From Coprococcus ammoniilyticus (GTDB taxonomy: Bacteria > Bacillota > Clostridia > Lachnospirales > Lachnospiraceae), in the NCBI RefSeq assembly GCF_025567345.1, contig NZ_JAOQJS010000004.1:248001-312000 (forward strand): DNA of 64,000 nt, read 5' to 3'. A program made the position numbers and the translations under genes. Positions 42,594 through 50,726 of this stretch are shown piece by piece. Under the pieces are notes generated by a model that saw nothing but the letters and a program-made list of their open reading frames with translations, had not been told where the DNA came from and ran no database searches. Every line of letters starts with the position of its first letter. Position 1 is the stretch's first letter.

Positions 42594-42693
42594 AGATGAA
42601 CAGTCATATGCAAATGAGAAAATTGAACAGGGAAACGGTGCAGCTATTTCGTATTTTGCATATAGAAAAGAATACACATGAGGAGAATGGGTT

Positions 42694-44607
42694 ATGACAA
42701 AGAACACAGAGATTTTCGTTCTGAATCAGGATGAGGTTATGGCGATCACGGGGGCGAGACATGGCAATCCACATCACATACTTGGTATGCATGCCTGTCT
42801 GGCTGATGTATATGTGAATGCATTTCTGCCGGATGCAGCAGAAGTTTATGTAGTGGATGAAAAGGATCAGACAGAATATCCGATGCATGTAGAATACGCC
42901 GATGGATTTTTTACAGTAAAGATTGAGAACCGGCAGCCATTTGCATATCTGCTAAAGATTGTCCGGAAGGTATGGGATGCAGACGGAGAAGAAGCAGATG
43001 AAGTCAGTTTGATAAAGGATGCATACAGCTTTTCCTATTCTGCGGATCTTGAAAAAGTAATGCAGGTGGTAAATGGAGAAGATGACGTGGAATCAGGCTT
43101 CCGGATCAAAGAATTGTTTGGAGCCAGAAAGCTGAACTTTGATGGCACAGAAGGAGTGGCATTCTGTATTCAGGTTCCGGGCTGCGTCAGAGCCAGCGTG
43201 GTCGGAGATTTCAATAACTGGGACGGCAGAGTGAACCAGATGCGGAAGATCGAGTATACCGATCTGTTTGAACTGTTTATACCATATGACATTAACCAGA
43301 CCAGATATAAATTTGAAGTATTGTATGAAAATGGAGAAACCGATATTTTCTCCGATCCATATGCAACAGCATTTGAACCGGTTCCGGGCAATGCGTCCTT
43401 ATTTACAGAGCTGACATATGACTGGATGGATGCGGCATATATGACAGACCGAAAAAAGAAGAATATCAGCATGGAACCTGTGAATATCTATGAGGTACAT
43501 ATGCAGACATTTAAGACCGACAAAGATGGAGAACGGCTTTCCTATCAGGCATTTGCAAAAGAAATCGCAGCTTATGTAAAGAGCATGAAGTATAATTACA
43601 TCGAGCTTATGCCAATCATGGAATATTCCGGTGAGGATACATGGGGATATGATACGACGGGTATCTATGCACCAACGTCCAGATTTGGTTCTCCAACTGA
43701 TTTCATGGCAATGGTTGATTATCTGCATGCAAAAGGTATTGGTGTGATCCTTGATATGGTGCCTGTGATGGATATTGACTGTATGACTTACTGGTTGGAA
43801 GCGTATCATCTGGATGGCATCCGTCTGGATAATAAAGAGCTGATCCGTTCCTTCCGAAAGGTGACCGGAGACAGATATGCGGATGTTATGGTGGATCTTA
43901 CATGGAACACAATGGGCGTTTCAAAGCTTACAGAGTATATGAAGACTGCGCCGGATCGCAGAGAGAACTTTGTAGACTATGTATCTTCTGTAACCGGATT
44001 TATATCCGAGCATCAGGAGGTAAGTGCATTATCACATGATCAAGTGGCATATGGTCAGGGAAGCTTTATAGAGAAGATGCCGGGTGGCTATGAAGACAAA
44101 TATGCAGATCTTCGTATATTTTATGGTTTGAATATGTTCCTTCCTGGTAAAAAACTGATGTTTATGGGACAGGAGATTGGAATGTTTGGCGGATTTGATG
44201 GCTATCATGTTATTGATTGGAGCGTTCTGGAGTTTGAAGCAAATAAATATCTTCAGAAGTATGTAAAGGATCTGAATGCTTTATATCTTGCAGAACCGGC
44301 ATTTTATGAAGCAGACAAACTTCCATTTATATTTGCAGGAGAGCAGGAGCCACATACTGTATGCTTCACAAGAACAGACAGTAAGGGTTCTGTCTGTTAT
44401 GTAGCTGCGAACTTTGGAACTTCAGATCAGAAGAGCTATGTATTACAGACCGGAGCTCCGGGAACTTATAAAGAGATCTTCTCCAGTGATGCGGCAAAGT
44501 ATGGTGGAGAAGGTAATAACAATAAACAGCAGAAGGTGACGAAGGACGGTGATATCGAGATTGTTCTCCCGGCACTTTCAATCACAGTATTTAAGAAGGT
44601 GAAATAA
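42694..44607 (+). CDS. GlgB-like 1,4-alpha-glucan branching enzyme with damaged catalytic site
   Basis: 637 residues with GlgB layout: an N1 domain (HGNPHHILGMH), a CBM48 domain (VVGDFNNWDGRVNQM), a GH13 barrel (VNIYEVHMQTFK, IELMPIMEYSGEDTWGYDTTGIY) and a C-terminal beta domain. After VILDMVP about 40 residues of the usual barrel loop are absent. The nucleophile Asp379 (GIRLDN) and Asp449 (LSHDQ) remain, but they are ~70 apart instead of ~120, and the acid/base Glu segment (AEEST in GlgB) is missing. I infer a non-branching paralogue, perhaps glycogen-binding or regulatory. The frame is intact, so it is not a recent pseudogene. Confidence 0.85.
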   Translation: MTKNTEIFVLNQDEVMAITGARHGNPHHILGMHACLADVYVNAFLPDAAEVYVVDEKDQTEYPMHVEYADGFFTVKIENRQPFAYLLKIVRKVWDADGEEADEVSLIKDAYSFSYSADLEKVMQVVNGEDDVESGFRIKELFGARKLNFDGTEGVAFCIQVPGCVRASVVGDFNNWDGRVNQMRKIEYTDLFELFIPYDINQTRYKFEVLYENGETDIFSDPYATAFEPVPGNASLFTELTYDWMDAAYMTDRKKKNISMEPVNIYEVHMQTFKTDKDGERLSYQAFAKEIAAYVKSMKYNYIELMPIMEYSGEDTWGYDTTGIYAPTSRFGSPTDFMAMVDYLHAKGIGVILDMVPVMDIDCMTYWLEAYHLDGIRLDNKELIRSFRKVTGDRYADVMVDLTWNTMGVSKLTEYMKTAPDRRENFVDYVSSVTGFISEHQEVSALSHDQVAYGQGSFIEKMPGGYEDKYADLRIFYGLNMFLPGKKLMFMGQEIGMFGGFDGYHVIDWSVLEFEANKYLQKYVKDLNALYLAEPAFYEADKLPFIFAGEQEPHTVCFTRTDSKGSVCYVAANFGTSDQKSYVLQTGAPGTYKEIFSSDAAKYGGEGNNNKQQKVTKDGDIEIVLPALSITVFKKVK

Positions 44608-44611
44608 TTAA

Positions 44612-45547
44612 GTGATAGGTATAGCATTGACGGAGAAGCTGGCGGATACTACAGAGTCAGCATCAGAAACGGCATCGGAGATCGTACAGGATGCAGAACA
44701 AAAAGCTGGATTGCTCAGACAGTATATGACAGATCTGCTGGATTGGTGCATGTCAAAGGTTGGAAGCCTGGTAGTGGCGGTTATCTTTATGGTGATCGGA
44801 TTTCGGGTTGTGAAATGGATCATCAAGCTGATAAAGAGAACCTTTGACCGGTCCAATATGGATGTCAGTGTCGTAGGATTTTTACTGTCTGCCATCCGTA
44901 TTCTGATGAATTTTATAATATTGATAACAGCGGCATCCATTGTCGGTTTTCAGGTTACTTCATTTGTTACATTGCTTGGAACGGCGGGTGTGACGATCGG
45001 TCTTGCGTTGCAGGGCAGCCTGTCCAATCTTGCCGGTGGTGTGCTGATCCTGATATTGAAACCATTTCATGTAGGTGACTATATTATCGAGAATAATACC
45101 AAATGTGAAGGCGAGGTTGTATCGATCGATATATTCTATACAAAGCTTAAGACGATCGATAATCGTTCCGTAGTCATACCAAATGGAAGCATATCGAATA
45201 CATCACTGGTGAATGTTACTTTACATGATAAGAGGCGGGCAGAGATCAAGCTCGGTGTCGGTTACGATGAAGATCTGGATAAGGTAAAGCGTGTGGTACT
45301 GGATGCGGTAAAGACAGTTCCGGGATATCTGGAGGATGAAGTCGTGGATTTCTTCATTGATGAATTCGCAGATAGCAGCATTGTGGTCAGTGTTCGGTTC
45401 TATGCGAAGATCGACCAGTACTGGGATGCACTCTGGTCGGCAAGATGGAATATCAAGAAAGCATTTGATGAAAATGGCATCGTTATCCCATACAATAAAC
45501 TGGATGTCAACCTCGATTCTTGCAAAAAAACAGATAATCGAGTATAA
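44612..45547 (+). CDS. Small-conductance mechanosensitive channel, MscS family
   Basis: 311 residues: a short N-terminal amphipathic stretch, about three membrane helices (first near 48-68), the pore-lining helix signature TAGVTIGLALQGSLSNLAGG, and KPFHVGDYI leading into the beta and C-terminal cytoplasmic domains. It releases solutes upon hypo-osmotic shock. It starts at GTG 44612, four bases after the GlgB-like stop, with AAGGTGA in the end of that gene as ribosome site, so the two are probably co-transcribed. Confidence 0.92.
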   Translation: MIGIALTEKLADTTESASETASEIVQDAEQKAGLLRQYMTDLLDWCMSKVGSLVVAVIFMVIGFRVVKWIIKLIKRTFDRSNMDVSVVGFLLSAIRILMNFIILITAASIVGFQVTSFVTLLGTAGVTIGLALQGSLSNLAGGVLILILKPFHVGDYIIENNTKCEGEVVSIDIFYTKLKTIDNRSVVIPNGSISNTSLVNVTLHDKRRAEIKLGVGYDEDLDKVKRVVLDAVKTVPGYLEDEVVDFFIDEFADSSIVVSVRFYAKIDQYWDALWSARWNIKKAFDENGIVIPYNKLDVNLDSCKKTDNRV

Positions 45548-45571
45548 TAATCGGTTGTGATATGAAAACTA

Positions 45572-45608
45572 GATAATTGTGTGATGAGTTTACTATCACA
45601 CAATTATC
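45572..45608. repeat. Perfect 14-bp inverted repeat before the COG0523 genes
   Basis: GATAATTGTGTGAT and ATCACACAATTATC with a 9-base loop, no T-run. It may be a terminator for mscS in weak form, or an operator for the metal-related GTPase genes 33 bases downstream. It does not match the Bacillus Zur box. Confidence 0.6.
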
Positions 45609-45640
45609 CGTACATTTAATAGATTAGGAGTGATTTAGAA

Positions 45641-46816
45641 ATGACAAAGATTGATATTATTTCCGGTTTCTTAGGTGCCGGAAAAACAACTCTGATCAAG
45701 AAGCTGATCGAAGAAGGTTTTAAGGGCGAGAAGCTTGTGCTGATTGAGAATGAATTTGGCGAGATCGGTATTGATGGCGGATTCTTAAAGGATGCCGGTG
45801 TACAGATCACTGAGATGAATTCCGGTTGTATCTGCTGCTCCTTAGTTGGAGATTTTGGTACGGCTTTAAAGAAGGTTATTACAGAATATGCACCGGACAG
45901 AATCATTATCGAGCCATCCGGTGTTGGTAAGCTTTCAGATGTTATCAAGGCTGTAAAGGATGTTGCTGAAGAAGTTGAAGTACAGCTTGACAGCTATACA
46001 ACAGTTGCAGATGTATCCAAATGCAAGATTTACATGAAGAACTTTGGTGAATTCTTCAATAATCAGATCGAAAGTGCAAATACGATCGTATTGAGCAGAA
46101 CACAGACAGCTTCCCAGGATAAGATCGAAAAGGCAGTTGCCATGATCCGTGAGCACAATGCAGATGCTACGATCATCACGACTCCATGGGATGATATTGA
46201 CGGTTCTAAGATCAAAGAAGCTATGCAGAATCATAAAACCGTTAAGGACGCTTTATTTGAGGATGAAGATGAGCATGAGCATCACCACCTTCATCACGAC
46301 CATGATGACGAATGTGGCTGTGGCGATCATGACCACGATCATGAACATCATCATCACGACCATGACGATGAATGTGGCTGTGGCGATCATGACCACGATC
46401 ATGAACATCATCATCACGACCATGACGACGAATGTGGCTGTGGCTGCCATGACCACGATCATGAACATCATCATCACGACCATGACGACGAATGTAGTTG
46501 TGGCTGTCATGATCACGATCATCACCATCACCACCATGCAGATGAGGTATTTACAAGCTGGGGTAAGGAAACTCCACATAAGTTTAATGAAGATAAGTTA
46601 AAAGAGACTCTGGATGAGCTTGCTAACACAGAGGAATATGGTATTATCCTTCGTGCAAAGGGTATCGTTCCAAGTGATGGTACAGACTGGTTATACTTTG
46701 ATCTTGTACCGGGTGAGTATGAGATCCGTAAGGGAAATCCGGATATCACAGGTAAGTTATGTGTGATCGGAAGCAAACTGGCAGAAGACAAGCTTGCAGA
46801 GCTGTTTGAGGTATAG
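45641..46816 (+). CDS. COG0523 (CobW/P47K) GTPase with His/Cys-rich metal tract
   Basis: 391-residue metal-handling GTPase. It has a Walker A (GFLGAGKTT, residues 7-15), the family metal motif CICC (about 63-66), a G-domain, and a CobW C-terminal domain (about 310-391). Between them (about 206-305) is a tract of His, Asp and Cys in 20-residue repeats (HDHDDECGCG, then HDHDHEHHHH). Members act as zinc, cobalt or nitrile-hydratase metal chaperones; the long tract suggests metal storage or buffering, with CGCG/CSCG as extra soft-metal sites. It is followed by a second COG0523 gene ten bases on. Confidence 0.93.
   Translation: MTKIDIISGFLGAGKTTLIKKLIEEGFKGEKLVLIENEFGEIGIDGGFLKDAGVQITEMNSGCICCSLVGDFGTALKKVITEYAPDRIIIEPSGVGKLSDVIKAVKDVAEEVEVQLDSYTTVADVSKCKIYMKNFGEFFNNQIESANTIVLSRTQTASQDKIEKAVAMIREHNADATIITTPWDDIDGSKIKEAMQNHKTVKDALFEDEDEHEHHHLHHDHDDECGCGDHDHDHEHHHHDHDDECGCGDHDHDHEHHHHDHDDECGCGCHDHDHEHHHHDHDDECSCGCHDHDHHHHHHADEVFTSWGKETPHKFNEDKLKETLDELANTEEYGIILRAKGIVPSDGTDWLYFDLVPGEYEIRKGNPDITGKLCVIGSKLAEDKLAELFEV
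46276..46539 (+). repeat. 60-bp tandem repeat coding the His/Cys tract
   Basis: About four and a half units of exactly 60 bp (20 codons) lie end to end. Neighbouring copies differ at only a few bases, for instance GGCGAT versus GGCTGC, which changes GD to GC. The near-identity implies recent expansion and likely copy-number variation between strains. Confidence 0.9.
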
Positions 46817-46825
46817 GAGAAAATG

Positions 46826-47788
46826 ATGGCAAGACAACAGGAAACAGAGATTCCGGTTTATGTATTTATGGGCTTCCTTGACAGTGGTAAAACTACATTT
46901 GTGAAGGAGACATTATTAGACCGGGAATTCACCGGAGGCGCCAAGACACTGCTTCTTGTATGCGAAGACGGTGAAGAAGAGTACGATGAGAAAGACCTGA
47001 AAAAGAAAAATATTTTTCTGGAATTCATAGAAGAAGATCAGTTGAACACAGAGCATCTGTTAGATCTGCAGGACAAATATCAGCCGGAGCAGGTTATGAT
47101 CGAATACAATGGTATGTGGAAGCTGGACAAGATCTTTGATATCCGTGTGCCGAAGGGATGGACCGTTGTCCAGGTATTATCCTTTGTAAATGCTGAGACA
47201 TATGATGTATATCAGCAGAATATGAAAGCAACAATGATGGATCAGGTTAACAGTGCGGATATGGTTGTATTTAACCGTTGTGATGAGAAGTCCAAGCGCG
47301 CAGAATGGCGCAGAGGAATCAAAGCAGTCAACCGACGGGCACAGATCATCTTTGAGATGAAGGATGGTTCGATCGCACCGGATGAGAATGACGAAGAAGA
47401 TCTGCCATACGATGTAAAGGCTGACGTGATCGAGCTGAACGATGAGGATTTCGGTATCTGGTATGTGGATGCCTCCGATCAGCCGGATCGTTATGTCGGT
47501 AAGAAGATTCATTTCCGTGGCATGGTATTCAAGCCGAAACAGTATGGTAAGAATGCATTTGTACCGGGACGTTTTGCGATGACCTGCTGTGTAGAGGATA
47601 TTACATTTGTAGGCTTCAAATGCTATTACGATGGCTCTAAGAATCTGATTGACAGACAGTGGGTAGATGTAACAGCAACGATCAAGAAAGAATACTATCC
47701 TGACTTTGAGGGAGATGGTCCGGTTCTTTATGCAGAGAAGGTTGTGCTGACCGGTCCGCCGGAAGAAGAGGTTGTATACTTCAGTTAA
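46826..47788 (+). CDS. CobW-like GTPase fused to a DUF1980-like beta domain
   Basis: About 320 residues. The N-terminal half is a P47K-type G-domain (Walker A FMGFLDSGKTTF, and VFNRCDEKSKRAEW in the place of NKxD). It lacks the CxCC metal motif and the CobW C-domain. The last ~110 residues (YVGKKIHFRGMVFKPK, FAMTCCVEDITFVGF, WVDVTATIKK) resemble the C-terminal half of the DUF1980/TIGR03943 proteins that pair with zinc-linked permeases. The start is set at the second of two adjacent ATGs, six bases after AGGAG. It probably works with the upstream His-rich GTPase in metal supply. Confidence 0.8.
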   Translation: MARQQETEIPVYVFMGFLDSGKTTFVKETLLDREFTGGAKTLLLVCEDGEEEYDEKDLKKKNIFLEFIEEDQLNTEHLLDLQDKYQPEQVMIEYNGMWKLDKIFDIRVPKGWTVVQVLSFVNAETYDVYQQNMKATMMDQVNSADMVVFNRCDEKSKRAEWRRGIKAVNRRAQIIFEMKDGSIAPDENDEEDLPYDVKADVIELNDEDFGIWYVDASDQPDRYVGKKIHFRGMVFKPKQYGKNAFVPGRFAMTCCVEDITFVGFKCYYDGSKNLIDRQWVDVTATIKKEYYPDFEGDGPVLYAEKVVLTGPPEEEVVYFS

Positions 47789-47801
47789 TATAAAAATGCA
47801 T

Positions 47802-47830
47802 TTGACTTTTTGTATGGATACAGGTAGTAT
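47802..47830 (+). promoter_or_regulatory. Promoter-like sequence directly before a terminator
   Basis: TTGACT (47802-47807), 17-bp spacer, TAGTAT (47825-47830). Predicted start near 47837, only eight bases before the hairpin at 47845. It may drive comM with partial read-through, or be fortuitous. Confidence 0.4.
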
Positions 47831-47844
47831 AAATGCAGGCGTAT

Positions 47845-47870
47845 AAAAAGCTGCCAGGTGGCAGCTTTTT
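47845..47870 (+). terminator. Intrinsic terminator after the COG0523 pair
   Basis: Perfect 11-bp stem AAAAAGCTGCC/GGCAGCTTTTT with an AGGT loop and T-run. Confidence 0.9.
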
Positions 47871-47939
47871 GTTTTCGCTGATTCTGTTCAGGCATGCTCC
47901 ATGGAGAGACGGCAGAAATGTCGAAAGGAGCAGATACAG

Positions 47940-49523
47940 ATGTACAGTAAAGTAACAAGTGGAGGAGTCCTTGGAGTAGAGGGACTTCTGATTCAGGTGG
48001 AAACAGATATCAATGACGGACTGCCAATGTTTCATATGGTAGGCTTTTTGTCTGCATGCGTAAAGGAAGCCGGAGAGCGGGTGAGAACAGCACTCAAAAA
48101 CTCTGGATTTCAGATACCACCGAAAAAGATCACGATCAATTTATCACCGGCAGATATCCGGAAGGAAGGAACTGCCTACGATCTTCCCATTGCCATAGGA
48201 ATTATGGTATCTATGGGGCTTATTCCAAACGATAAAATAGAAAATACCTTGATTATGGGTGAACTGGGGCTGGATGGCAGGATCAATGCTGTATCAGGAA
48301 TACTCCCGGTTGTTCATCATGCAGTAAAACAAGGAATCACACGCTGTCTTGTTCCGGCGGAAAATGCAGAGGAGGCGGCACTGATCCGAAATATAGAAGT
48401 GATCCCGCTCCGGACGTTGTCAGAAGCGGAATCTTATCTGAATGAAAAAGCGGTGATCGAGCCTGCATTTGTAGATGTGGAGGCTCTGCTCGACCAGGAG
48501 GATATGGGGGAACTGGGAGATTTTGCAGATATTAAAGGGCAGGAAATATTGAAGCGCGGAATGGAGATCGCAGCAGCCGGAATGCACAATATTCTGATGA
48601 CAGGAGCAGCAGGTTCAGGAAAGTCCATGATTGCAAAATGCCTGCCAACGATCCTTCCACGTCTGACATTTGAGGAGAGTATTGATATTACCAAGATATA
48701 CAGTGTGGCAGGTCTGCTGAAAAAAGGACAGGCGATGATAACAAAGCGTCCGTTCCGGGCACCGCATCATACCGTATCTGCCATTGCTCTGACCGGTGGC
48801 GGAGCAATACCGAAGCCGGGAGAGATCAGTCTCAGTCATAATGGGGTGTTGTTTCTGGATGAGCTTCCGGAATTTGGCAGAAATGTTCTTGAAGTAATGC
48901 GGCAGCCGTTAGAAGATCGGGAAGTAACGATCGCAAGGATCCAGGGTAAATATATATATCCGGCAGGATTTATGCTGGTTGCGGCACGAAATCCCTGTCC
49001 CTGCGGCATGTATCCGGATCTGAATAAATGTACCTGTACCTGTAGGCAGATCCGACAATACAATGCAAGGCTTAGCAGACCTCTGCTCGATCGTATTGAT
49101 ATCAACGTAAATGTCCGCAGGATTGACTGTTCTGACCTGTTAGAGGATAAACGGGCAGAAACTTCGGCTGAGATCCGGGAAAGGGTGCTTGCGGCGCAGA
49201 ACATACAGAAGGAGCGTTACCGTTCAGAGTCGATAAATTTTAATTCCCAACTGGATGGAAAGAGAACAAAGCAATATATTTCCCTGGGAAGGGCAGAGCA
49301 GGAGCTGGTGCGGGAAGCGTTTGAACATACAGAACTTTCTGCCAGAGGCTATAACCGGGTACTTAAGATCGCAAGGACGATCGCTGATCTGGCAGGAAGT
49401 ATCGGGATCCATGAGGAACATTTAAAAGAGGCATTGTTTTTCCGGTATCAGAATCTTACAGAAGAGACAGAGGGAAATATGCAGTACAAAGGAATGAAAG
49501 GGGGGGACAGATATGGAGTATGA
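47940..49523 (+). CDS. comM: YifB/ComM family Mg-chelatase-like AAA ATPase
   Basis: 527 residues. An N-terminal Lon-protease-like S5 fold (VTSGGVLGVEGLLIQVE) is followed by an AAA+ core with GAAGSGKSMIAK, VLFLDELPEF and the Cys loop NPCPCGMYPD, then a C-terminal Mg-chelatase domain (ARGYNRVLKIARTIADLAGS). ComM/YifB helicases promote branch migration during natural transformation. The gene is coupled to dprA by an 11-bp overlap, as in many Firmicutes. The start at 47940 is chosen by AGGAG nine bases upstream. Confidence 0.93.
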   Translation: MYSKVTSGGVLGVEGLLIQVETDINDGLPMFHMVGFLSACVKEAGERVRTALKNSGFQIPPKKITINLSPADIRKEGTAYDLPIAIGIMVSMGLIPNDKIENTLIMGELGLDGRINAVSGILPVVHHAVKQGITRCLVPAENAEEAALIRNIEVIPLRTLSEAESYLNEKAVIEPAFVDVEALLDQEDMGELGDFADIKGQEILKRGMEIAAAGMHNILMTGAAGSGKSMIAKCLPTILPRLTFEESIDITKIYSVAGLLKKGQAMITKRPFRAPHHTVSAIALTGGGAIPKPGEISLSHNGVLFLDELPEFGRNVLEVMRQPLEDREVTIARIQGKYIYPAGFMLVAARNPCPCGMYPDLNKCTCTCRQIRQYNARLSRPLLDRIDINVNVRRIDCSDLLEDKRAETSAEIRERVLAAQNIQKERYRSESINFNSQLDGKRTKQYISLGRAEQELVREAFEHTELSARGYNRVLKIARTIADLAGSIGIHEEHLKEALFFRYQNLTEETEGNMQYKGMKGGDRYGV

Positions 49524-50613
49524 TCTTATAAGGCTGTGGCTGGGGATGATATCGGATATGGGGAATGCAGCACTTGGCAGGATCCTTGATTATTTTGGAG
49601 GACCTGAAGAACTGTGGAATGTTCCAGAACATGTGCTTCGGGAAACGTTGACAGAAAAACAGAGTGAACGGATCCTGTGCACACGGGATGAAAAGAAAAT
49701 AATCGTCTATAAAAACAGACTAAAGGAGCGGAATATTACATATATATATCCAGGACATCCTTATTTCCCGGAAGTCCTGCGGGAAATTCCGGATTGTCCG
49801 TTTCTGCTGTATGCAAAGGGGTGTGTGGAGACGCTTAAAACAGACAGAACCGGTATAGCGATCGTAGGTGCAAGAAAGGCCTCCGCATATGGGAAAGAGA
49901 TGGCGGAGCAGTTTGCTTCTGTGCTTGCAGGATATCGGACTGGTATTATCAGCGGACTTGCAGCAGGAATCGACGGCGCCGCCCAGCGTGCGGCAATCAA
50001 TGTAGAAAATGGATTTACAGTTGCAGTACTAGGTTGTGGGATCAATATCTGTTATCCGAAGGAAAATTACAATTTGTTTGAACGGATTGGGCATCAGGGT
50101 GTGATCCTGTCAGAATATGGGTTGGATATAGAGCCTGCGGCATGGAGATTTCCACTTAGGAACCGGATCATCAGTGGACTTGCAAAAGGGGTGCTGGTTG
50201 TAGAAGCACAGAAGAAAAGCGGATCTCTGATCACCGCCGATCAGGCGCTGGAACAGGGGCGTGAGGTGTATGCAGTTCCGGGACGGATTGGAGACAGAAA
50301 CAGTGAGGGCTGCAATCATCTGATCCGGCAGGGGGCTATGCTTGTGACGGATCCTGAGGATATTGTGGAGGATTTAAAACTTGAACGGAGGATCCTTGCA
50401 GCAGGGAAAGCAGAATTTCGGGAGGACAGCCGGCTTACCGCTCTGGAACAGAAGATATGTGCCTGTATGGGGCGGGAAGTGCTGCATATAGAGGAAATCT
50501 GTGCCCGCGTGGATCAGCCTCCTGCAAGAATCCTGACAGCGTTATTTGATATGGAAAGAAAAGGAATAATTCGGCAGCCGGTACGGTATTATTTTGCTGT
50601 TACACAGGGATGA
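49513..50613 (+). CDS. dprA: DNA-processing protein DprA
   Basis: 366 residues. Binds incoming single-stranded DNA and loads RecA during transformation. The Rossmann-like core shows AIVGARKASAYG, SGLAAGIDGAAQRAA, VLGCGINICYPKEN, FPLRNRIISGLA and the GSLITADQALEQGR signature. A winged-helix DprA-C domain (about 300-366) follows. It overlaps comM and precedes topA, the classical order. Presence of comM and dprA shows part of the transformation kit only; no comE genes are here. Confidence 0.95.
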   Translation: MEYDLIRLWLGMISDMGNAALGRILDYFGGPEELWNVPEHVLRETLTEKQSERILCTRDEKKIIVYKNRLKERNITYIYPGHPYFPEVLREIPDCPFLLYAKGCVETLKTDRTGIAIVGARKASAYGKEMAEQFASVLAGYRTGIISGLAAGIDGAAQRAAINVENGFTVAVLGCGINICYPKENYNLFERIGHQGVILSEYGLDIEPAAWRFPLRNRIISGLAKGVLVVEAQKKSGSLITADQALEQGREVYAVPGRIGDRNSEGCNHLIRQGAMLVTDPEDIVEDLKLERRILAAGKAEFREDSRLTALEQKICACMGREVLHIEEICARVDQPPARILTALFDMERKGIIRQPVRYYFAVTQG

Positions 50614-50661
50614 AAACAGAATCCGGGGCATTTTTTCAGAAAATTGTAATAAAATATTCAC

Positions 50662-50690
50662 TTGCATGGCAGGAAAAAATGGTGTATAGT
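50662..50690 (+). promoter_or_regulatory. topA promoter
   Basis: TTGCAT (50662-50667), 17-bp spacer, TATAGT (50685-50690), 37 bases before the ATG. It starts 49 bases after the dprA stop, so topA has its own transcript. Confidence 0.7.
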
Positions 50691-50726
50691 TTGTGTCGTT
50701 TAAACGAACAGGAAAGGAAAGAGTAC

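Noticed and set aside
45572..45608. Classical Zur box
   Set aside because: Sequence and spacing differ from the Bacillus Zur consensus.
46253..46579. Minus-strand Met/Val-rich open frame opposite the His/Cys tract
   Set aside because: Arises from the 60-bp repeat on the other strand; low complexity, no start signals.
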